A stretch of 64,000 bases of DNA from Bordetella genomosp. 9 (GTDB lineage: Bacteria; Pseudomonadota; Gammaproteobacteria; Burkholderiales; Burkholderiaceae_B). Numbering within the stretch: position 1 is the stretch's first letter; every line of letters begins with the position of its first letter. The notes beneath the pieces are model-generated. The model was given only the letters and a program-made list of their open reading frames with translations. It had not been told where the DNA came from and searched no databases. Shown in pieces: positions 1 to 8,500 of this stretch. Both the position numbers and the translations under genes were made by a program. The stretch is taken from the NCBI RefSeq assembly GCF_002119725.1, contig NZ_CP021109.1, positions 2,790,001-2,854,000 of the forward strand, given 5' to 3'.

Positions 1-1725
1 CAGCTCCGCCACCGCCTGGCGCCGCTCGGCCACCGCGTGGGCATCCACCTCCAGGTAGAGCCGAGCCGCAAGCGCCTTGCGTTCGGCCAGCATGCGCTCG
101 ACCTGCAGCAGGAAGTTGGGGTGCGAGAGCGACGGCATGGCGATGCGCACGGTCAAATCGCCTTCGTTCATCATGAGCCAGCTGACGGCAAGGCGGACAG
201 CCTGGATATCGCATTCTGCCGTCAGGTCCAGCCGCGTCGCGGCCGGAATGAACAGCTTGGCGGGAATCGGCTCCGGCGAACCCTGGCTGTGCAGCATCAG
301 GGACGCTTCCTGCCGGATCACGGAACCGTCCTGCGCGCGCAAGGGTTCCAGCGCCAGGGTGAACCGCTGGCGCTCGATGCCGTCGGCAATGGCATGGCGC
401 CATGCCGACTCCCCATGCGCCGACAAAGCGTGCTCTTCATCCGTCGCCAGCTGGACGTGGTCGTCGCCCGCGCTTTCGCCCCGCATCAGCGCAAAGTCGA
501 GCCGGCCCAGCAGCTCCCCAACCTTGCCGCCGGCCGCATAGTCGCTCATCGCGAGGGCCCAGCGGCACAAACCGCCCTCGCCCACCGGAATGCGCGACTC
601 ACGCAGCTCGTTTCGCAAACGTTCGGCCACCAGCATGGCGGTGGGCGCCGGACATTGCGGCATCAGCAGCGCGAAGTCCGATCCGTTCAACCGCGCGATC
701 AAGGTGTGGTTCAGCTGCATCTGCTCCACCAGGGCGGCCACGCGCTGCCCCAGTCCGGCCAGCCACTGGTCCACGAACTCCCGCGGCATATGGCGGTTGA
801 TGGCCGCCAGATCGCGTTGCCGGAACACCAGTACATGGCCGCGATCGGCGTCCGCTTCGGCGGAAGCATCGGCGCTGGCTCCGGCAGACCCGTTGGAACC
901 CCTCGACGGGGCCGCCTGGCCGGTACGCTGCGGCATGCGTGCGCCGGCCTCCAGCGCGCGCAGGAATTCGTTGATGAAGTACTTGCGGTTCGCCAGACCG
1001 GTGACCGGGTCCTGATTGACCTCGATTTCCAGGGACTCGATGCGCGCGGTCTGCTCCTCGGTGGTCGCGCGCAGTTGTTCGCGCGTCTGGTTCAGCGCGT
1101 CCGTGATGCCGGACAACTCCGGTACGCGCGCGGTCAGCGCTTGCCCGAACTGGCCGCGGCCAATGGCGCGCATGTGCTCGCCGACCTCGGCCAGAAGCCG
1201 CTTCTCGATCCAGCGCACCAGCGCAAAGGCGAACAGGGCCCAGGCGACGCCCGCGGCCACCACCAGGCCGACCATCTTCACGCTGCTTTGCCACAGCGTT
1301 TCCCAGGCGTAGGTGTCGGTGGCCGTCAGCGTGACCTCGCCGATCTGCCGCCACCCGTCGGTGACCACGTGACTGGCCGACTTCGCCGTCAGCGGCACCA
1401 GCCGCTGGAACCATTGCGGCACGACCCGCGACGCGTTGTCGGAACTGCGCTCGATGATCACCTGTCCCTGCGGGTCCGTCAGCCGCACCAGGGAAAAGTG
1501 ACCGCCGTCGTACAGCGCCGACACCAGCAATTCCTGCGTGACGCGTGCGCTGTTGGCGGGCTGCGAGAGCGACAGCGCCAGGGACACCGCCGCATCGCTG
1601 CTTTGGACCTGCAACTGCCCGGCCAGATAGTCGCGCGCCGCGCTCACGCTCAAGGCCAGCGTGCCGAGCAGAATGATCGCGATGGCGATGGTGATACTGA
1701 GCAGTAGTTGTCGGAGTATGGACAT
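1..1725 (-). CDS. lapD: LapD-like c-di-GMP receptor, degenerate GGDEF-EAL membrane protein (partial, C-terminus beyond window)
   Basis: Inner-membrane receptor that, in the Pseudomonas Lap system, binds c-di-GMP through a degenerate EAL domain and then holds the protease LapG in the periplasm. The visible 575 residues start MSILRQLLLS and run off the left edge; the family is about 650 long. Order seen: TM1 about residues 8-28, a periplasmic LapD/MoxY-type domain about 30-148, TM2 about 151-171, a HAMP-like linker, a GGDEF domain about 237-425 and the start of EAL from about 440. Both catalytic motifs are degenerate: NGSDF (347-351) stands where GGDEF is expected and EAS (473-475) where EAL is expected, as required for a receptor rather than an enzyme. 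A Gly/Ala/Ser/Asp-rich insert (about 261-296) sits inside the GGDEF domain. The ATG lies 17 nt after the lapG stop, so the two are cotranscribed. Confidence 0.9.
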   Translation of the reverse strand, partial: MSILRQLLLSITIAIAIILLGTLALSVSAARDYLAGQLQVQSSDAAVSLALSLSQPANSARVTQELLVSALYDGGHFSLVRLTDPQGQVIIERSSDNASRVVPQWFQRLVPLTAKSASHVVTDGWRQIGEVTLTATDTYAWETLWQSSVKMVGLVVAAGVAWALFAFALVRWIEKRLLAEVGEHMRAIGRGQFGQALTARVPELSGITDALNQTREQLRATTEEQTARIESLEIEVNQDPVTGLANRKYFINEFLRALEAGARMPQRTGQAAPSRGSNGSAGASADASAEADADRGHVLVFRQRDLAAINRHMPREFVDQWLAGLGQRVAALVEQMQLNHTLIARLNGSDFALLMPQCPAPTAMLVAERLRNELRESRIPVGEGGLCRWALAMSDYAAGGKVGELLGRLDFALMRGESAGDDHVQLATDEEHALSAHGESAWRHAIADGIERQRFTLALEPLRAQDGSVIRQEASLMLHSQGSPEPIPAKLFIPAATRLDLTAECDIQAVRLAVSWLMMNEGDLTVRIAMPSLSHPNFLLQVERMLAERKALAARLYLEVDAHAVAERRQAVAEL

Positions 1726-1742
1726 GGTGTTTCCTGCAAAGC

Positions 1743-2426
1743 CTATTGCCGCATCCCTTCGCGCTCCATGCGCTGCAGCAGGTTGCGCCAGCGGCCGATG
1801 CGATCGACCGGGGCGGCGTTTTTGCCGTCGACGTATACGCCTTCGGCGTTGAAACTGAATACCGGCGTCAGGTCGCGCCGTTGCGACGCTGGCAGGATAT
1901 TGGAGACCAGGCTGTCAAGGACCAGCGGTTCCGCGTTGGCCGACGGGTAATAGGCCAGCACCATGTGCGCGATCTGCTCGGTGCTTTCGGGACCGCCGAT
2001 GCGCGCGCGCACGTAAACGAAGCGCAGTTTGCTGGTGGGCACACCCAGCCGGATCAACGAAAAATACTTGCCGATGACGAAGTCCTCGCAGTCTCCCGCG
2101 CCCTTGCCCAGCGACTCCACCGGCGTGGCCCAGTAGTCCGCCTGGCCCCATACGCTGCGGTCTTCGGCCTGTATCAGCCGCTGATTCCAGAAGGCATTGA
2201 CGCTGGCCAGCTTGTCGGCTTCGGCAAGCGCGGCATCCTCCTGTAGCAGTTGCAGCCAGGCATGTACGACCCTGGCGCCCTTCGCACCGTAGCGGGTGGC
2301 CGCTGCCTGCTCCACCCGCGCCGCGTCGAGCTCCAGCGCGCCGCTCCACCCCCACCCGAAAACCAGGCAGAAGAAAGCCGCCCTGGCCAAGGCCAGGACG
2401 GCACGCGAAGGCATCGGGCTACCCAT
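1743..2426 (-). CDS. lapG: LapG-like periplasmic cysteine protease (bacterial transglutaminase-like)
   Basis: Calcium-dependent periplasmic protease that cuts LapA-type adhesins behind their N-terminal retention module and is inhibited when captured by LapD. The 227-residue protein has an N-terminal hydrophobic signal (about residues 8-28) and the family catalytic set: Cys113 within GDCEDF, His154 in AHMVLAYY and Asp171 in LVLDSL. Asp112 and Glu114 flanking the Cys match the calcium ligands known for Pseudomonas LapG. Two start codons are possible, 2426 and 2414; neither has a strong ribosome site, and the longer form is given. It lies 76 nt after lapA and 17 nt before lapD, an adhesin-protease-receptor arrangement like that described for Bordetella BrtA. 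Confidence 0.9.
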   Translation of the reverse strand: MGSPMPSRAVLALARAAFFCLVFGWGWSGALELDAARVEQAAATRYGAKGARVVHAWLQLLQEDAALAEADKLASVNAFWNQRLIQAEDRSVWGQADYWATPVESLGKGAGDCEDFVIGKYFSLIRLGVPTSKLRFVYVRARIGGPESTEQIAHMVLAYYPSANAEPLVLDSLVSNILPASQRRDLTPVFSFNAEGVYVDGKNAAPVDRIGRWRNLLQRMEREGMRQ

Positions 2427-2502
2427 GAAACATATTGTAAAGCCAAGCCTGGGCGACCCCAGAAGGGGCCGCCCGGGGCCGGCAGCGCGGGTCAGTTGCG
2501 GA

Positions 2503-5500
2503 TCAGTTGTTATGCCCCTGCAACTTGCCCTTCTGCAACAGGTCGTTGATGATGGCCTGGTCGGTCTGCAGGGCGCCACCGTTGGTCAGGTCCACATTCT
2601 GCAGCACGATCTTCTGGTCGAAGGCGTTGGCAGCCGCATGGCCCGTGGTGCTGACGTTGATGACGGTGTCGTTGCCCTGCTTGCTGAAATGCAGGTACTT
2701 CGACAGGTCGCCGTCAGCCGGGTTCTGCAGCAGTTCATGCAGATCGAGAACGTCGCCGCCATCCGCCTTGCTGGCAGTGGAGAAGTCCTTGATCGTATCG
2801 ACCGCTGGCGCGTCGACCGTACCCTGGTCGTTCAGCTCCCACTTGAAGGTGTCGCTACCGGCGCCGCCGTACAGGGTGTCGTTGCCTTGCCCGCCGATCA
2901 GCGTGTCATTGCCGTTGCCGCCGTACAAGGTGTCGTTGCCCGCGCCGCCGTGCAGCAGGTCGTTGCCTTCGCCGCCATAGATGATGTCGTTGCCGGCATC
3001 GCCATACAGCTGGTCGTCGCCGCCCTGGCCGTAGATGATGTCATCGCCGTTGCCGCCATGGATGACGTCATTGCCGCCGCGGGTATCGCCGTCCACATTG
3101 AACTGGCCGTGGTTGGCGCTGATGAACCCGTACAGCTCCGACGTCGTTGGCGTATGCCCGTTGGTGGCGGTCAGGTAATCGACCAGCGCCTGCCATCCCT
3201 GGCCGTCGTGCGTTCCGGCTCCGTGACCTGCCCAGGACAAGCCATCGGTGTTGATCGTGTCGCCGAAGATGATGTCGTGGCCATCGCCTCCGTTGATCGT
3301 ATCGCTGCCGACGGCCACCGGATCGGAATGCGATCCGCCGCCCTGGAGCACCGTGTCCAGATCCGAGCCCTGGTGCACGATGTCGACGTTGCCGGCGGGA
3401 CCCGACACCGTGTCGCTGTAGGTGTGCGTCGCGATGTTGTCGATATTCACCTGGGCGTTGCCGTTGCCGCTGGTGTTGTCCGTGACGGAGAACACCAGAT
3501 GGTACGTGCCGCTGGCCAGGATGTTCGATTCCAGCGTGACCATGTTCGAGATGGCGGTGGAGGACGTACCGCTTTGCACCGTCACCCACTGGCCATCCAC
3601 GAGCTTCTCGATCGCCCATTTGAAGGAATCGCCCGTGCCGAAGTTGGTGGTCGATACGTCGAAGCTGACGCTGGTCTTGCTGCCGCTGATGTTGAAGCTT
3701 TGGCTGGTGACCTTGGTCTCGCCGGAGCCGGCAACATCCATGATATGCAATTGACCATTGCTGCGGGTCAGGCTGCTGCCGCTTCCGCCCAGGACCTGCG
3801 CCCAGTTCGAGACGCTGCTCATTCCGCTGTTGCTGGTGAAGTTCGCCAACGTCGTATCGGAATGGTAGCCCACGCCCACCGTCACGTTGCCCGTGCCGTT
3901 GGTGTTGTCGAAGAACTGCAGGAACTGGCTGCTCACGCCATCGCCCACGCCAATGGCGTGCACGTTGCTGACGTTGCTCAGGTCCTTGAAGGCGTCGATG
4001 GACTCCTTCAGCACCGTGTCGTCGGTGGTCGAGCCGTCGCCACCCCGGCCGCCGCGACTGTTCACGTAGTACGTGGGGTCGCCATCCGTCAGGAAGTAGC
4101 TGATGTTCTCGTAGTTGGCGCCGGTCTTGCCCGCGGCCGCCTGCGCATTGAACCAGCTTACGGCGCTGTCGAACGCGTCCTCGTAGTTCGTGCCGCCGGT
4201 GGCCGTCATCCGGTTGATGGCGGCGATCAGCGTGTCCACGTTGTTGGCGGTCAGCCCTTGCACCTGGATGACGCGATCCGCATCGGAGCCGAAGCCGATC
4301 AGGGCCACGTTGACCACCCCGCCCGTATGCGTGTCCAGGGTGTTCAGGAGGTTGATGAGCGCGGCCTTCACCACGGACATGCGGTCCTCGCCGCGCCCGG
4401 GGTTTCTGCTGCCGTCCAGGCCCCAGGCCATACTGCCCGAGTGGTCGACGATCAGCGCGATGTTGTAGTTCTTGCCGGGTTCGACGACCACTTTCGTACC
4501 GCCCTCGTCGCCGACGATGATGTCGTCGCCCGACCCGCCATTCAGCGGGGTCGATCCGCCCGAACCGGTGTTGCCGCCCACGATCAGGTTGTTGGTGACC
4601 AGGTCGAACGTGTACTCCCCGGACGTATCGTGCCCGCCGTTCAGGTCGCCGCCGTTGTCGCGCACCTGGAAGCCGAAGGATGCATCCTTGCCATCGGCGC
4701 CCGGGGTGTACACCAGTTTGCCGGCTGCAATGTCGGACGCCAGGATTTCCTGGCCCGCCGTTACGGTCTGGCCGTTCAAGGTCAGGGTGCCGCTGTCCGG
4801 CGTGCGGGTGATGATGACGCTCTGCAGGCTGTCGTGCTCGCCGTTGCTGTCCTGGAAGGCGAATTCGTCCAGCGAGAACGTGTGCTTTCCGCCAGCGTCC
4901 ACGGTTGCGGCGTTGTCGGCCGACGTCGGAGCATCATTGGCGCCGTTCACCACAACGGTCACGGTGCTGGTCGTGCCGTCGGCGGTGGTGACCGTGAAGG
5001 TCTCCGTCACCTTGTCGGCGCCGCCCAGCGCCTGCACCGCGGCGCTGTCGTTGTTGAGCCGGTAGGTCCAGTTGCCGTTGGCGTCGATAGTGAACGAACC
5101 GTATTGACCCTGGTGGTTGGTTTGCGGAACGAACACGGCCTGGCCGGCATCGGGATCCAATACGTTGAGCTTGCCGCCGGTTTGCAGCGTGCTGTCTTCG
5201 GTTACCGAGCCGGTGCCGCTGCCGGTGATGACCGCGCGGTCGTCCGTGCCCTTGACCGTGACGGTGATCACCTGATCGTCGAAGCCGCCATGGCCGTCGC
5301 TGACCTTGACCGTGAAGGTCTCGGTGATGGTGTCCTTGGACGTGAGCGACTGAGCCTTGTCGTTATCCAGCGTGTAGGTCCACTTGCCGGTGCTGTCCAA
5401 CGTGAGCTTGCCGTAGGCGCCGTTGCCGTCGCCGTCGATCGACCAGGTGTGCTGATCGCCGATGTCAGCGTCCTGCACGGCGAGCTGGCCGCCGGTCGTC

Positions 5501-8500
5501 TGCGTGCCGTCTTCCTGCACCGACCCCGTGGACGGGCCGCTGATTTGCGGCTGGTCGTTCGTGCCGTTGATCGTGATCGTCACTTCGCTGGTGGTGCCAT
5601 CGGCCGTGGTGACGGTGAACTTCTCGCTCACTTGCTGGCCAGCCTGAAGACCCTGCACCTTCTCGGACGTGTTGTCCAGCTTGTAGGTCCAGTTGCCGTT
5701 GGCGTCGATGGTGAACGAGCCGTACTGGCCCTGCTTGTTGGTCTGCGGCACGAACACGGCCTGCCCGGCGTCCGGGTCCGTCACGTCCAGCTTGCCGCCG
5801 GCCGTCAGGACCTTGTCTTCCGTGACCGTGCCCGCGTCATCGCCCGGCTTGGACGGCTGGATCACCGCGCCATCGTCCGTGCCCTTGACCGTGACGGTGA
5901 TCACCTGATCGTCGAAACCGCCATGGCCGTCGCTGACCTTGACCGTGAAGGTCTCGGTGACGGTGTCCTTGGACGTGAGCGACTGAGCCTTGTCGTTATC
6001 CAGCGTGTAGGTCCACTTGCCCGTGCTGTCCAGCGTGAGCTTGCCGTAGGCGCCGTTGCCATCGCCGTCGATCGACCAGGTGTGCTGATCGCCGATGTCA
6101 GCGTCCTGCACGGCGAGCTGGCCGCCGGTCGTCTGCGTGCCGTCTTCCTGCACCGACCCCGTGGACGGGCCGCTGATTTGCGGCTGGTCGTTCGTGCCGT
6201 TGATCGTGATCGTCACTTCGCTGGTGGTGCCATCGGCCGTGGTGACGGTGAACTTCTCGCTCACTTGCTGGCCAGCCTGAAGACCCTGCACCTTCTCGGA
6301 CGTGTTGTCCAGCTTGTAGGTCCAGTTGCCGTTGGCGTCGATGGTGAACGAGCCGTACTGGCCCTGCTTGTTGGTCTGCGGCACGAACACGGCCTGCCCG
6401 GCGTCCGGATCCGTCACGTCCAGCTTGCCGCCGGCCGTCAGGACCTTGTCTTCCGTGACCGTACCCGCGTCATCGCCCGGCTTGGACGGCTGGATCACCG
6501 CGCCGTCGTCCGTGCCCTTGACCGTGACGGTGATCACCTGATCGTCGAAGCCGCCATGGCCGTCGCTGACCTTGACCGTGAAGGTCTCGGTGATGGTGTC
6601 CTTGGACGTGAGCGACTGCGCCTTGTCGTTATCCAGCGTGTAGGTCCACTTGCCCGTGCTGTCCAGCGTGAGCTTGCCGTAGGCGCCGTTGCCGTCGCCG
6701 TCGATGGACCAGGTGTGCTGATCGCCGATGTCAGCGTCCTGCACGGCGAGCTGGCCGCCGGTCGTCTGCGTGCCGTCTTCCTGCACCGACCCCGTGGACG
6801 GGCCGCTGATTTGCGGCTGGTCGTTCGTGCCGTTGATCGTGATCGTCACTTCGCTGGTGGTGCCATCGGCCGTGGTGACGGTGAACTTCTCGCTCACTTG
6901 CTGGCCAGCCTGCAGACCCTGCACCTTCTCGGACGTGTTGTCCAGCTTGTAGGTCCAGTTGCCGTTGGCGTCGATGGTGAACGAGCCGTACTGGCCCTGC
7001 TTGTTGGTCTGCGGCACGAACACGGCCTGGCCGGCGTCCGGGTCCGTCACGTCCAGCTTGCCGCCGGCCGTCAGGACCTTGTCTTCCGTGACCGTGCCCG
7101 CGTCATCGCCCGGCTTGGACGGCTGGATCACTGCGCCATCGTCCGTGCCCTTGACCGTGACCGTGATCACCTGATCGTCGAAGCCGCCATGGCCGTCGCT
7201 GACCTTGACCGTGAAGGTCTCGGTGACGGTGTCCTTGGACGTGAGCGACTGCGCCTTCTCGTTATCCAGCGTGTAGGTCCACTTGCCGGTGCTGTCCAGC
7301 GTGAGCTTGCCGTAGGCGCCGTTGCCGTCACCGTCAATCGACCAGGTGTGGTGGTCATTCACGTCAACATCGGCGACAGTGAGTTGACCGGACGTGACTT
7401 GATCGCCGTCTTCCTGCACAGACCCGGTCGACGGGCCGCTGATCTCGGGCTTGTCGTTCGTGCCGTCGATGGTGACGGTAATCTTCGTCTCCGTGCCGTC
7501 AGCGGTCTTGACGGTGAACTCTTCGGTCAGGTGCTCGCCCACCGCCAACTGCTGCACTTCGGCGGCGCTGTTGTTGAGCTGATACGTCCACTTGCCGTTG
7601 GCATCGATCGTGAACGTGCCGTACTTGCCGGCGGTGCCGTCCTGCGGTTGGAACGACGATTCGCCGCGGTCGGCGTCGCTGATGTCCAGCTTGCCTTCCA
7701 CCGACAATTTCTCGTCTTCCACCACCGTGCCGTGGTCGCCGGCAATCTGGTCGTCCGGACCCGTGGGCACGTGCGGGGTGATGATGGGGGCATCGTTGGT
7801 GCCGGTCAGCGTGATCATGATGACCTGCGTGTCTTTGCCGCCGTTGCCGTCATCGACCAGCACGGTGAACGTCTCATTGACCGTTTCGCCCGCCTTCAGG
7901 GCCTGTACCGCGTTTTGATCGACGGTGTAGGTCCACTGGCCCTTCTCGTCCACAGCGATGGCGCCGTACGCACCCTTGTTACTGCCGTCGATGCTCCAGG
8001 TGTGGGTGTCGCTCTTGTCGGTATCGGCAACCGCAAGCTGACCGGAAACCGACGTGTCGGCGTCTTCCGTGATCGCGCCGGTGCTCTCGCCGCTGATCTC
8101 CGGCACATCGTTCGTGCCGTCAATGGTGACGATGATCTTCGTCTCCGTACCGTCGGCCGTCTTGACCGTGAATTCCTCGGTGAGGTGCTCGCCCACCGCC
8201 AACTGCTGCACTTCGGCGGCGCTGTTGTTGAGCTGATACGTCCACTTGCCGTTGGCGTCGATGGTGAACGTGCCGTACTTGCCGGCGGTGCCGTCCTGCG
8301 GTTGGAACGACGATTCGCCGCGGTCGGCATCGCTGATATCCAGCTTGCCTTCCACCGACAATTTCTCGTCTTCCACCACCGTGCCGTGGTCGCCGGCAAT
8401 CTGGTCGTCCGGACCCGTGGGCACGTGCGGGGTGATGATGGGGGCATCGTTGGTGCCGGTCAGCGTGATCGTGATGACCTGCGTGTCTTTGCCGCCGTTG

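Noticed and set aside
37..1707. A 556-codon plus-strand frame at the left edge
   Set aside because: The complementary frame encodes a convincing LapD with membrane helices and degenerate GGDEF/EAL motifs; the plus-strand frame is rich in Arg, Gln and His with no domain.
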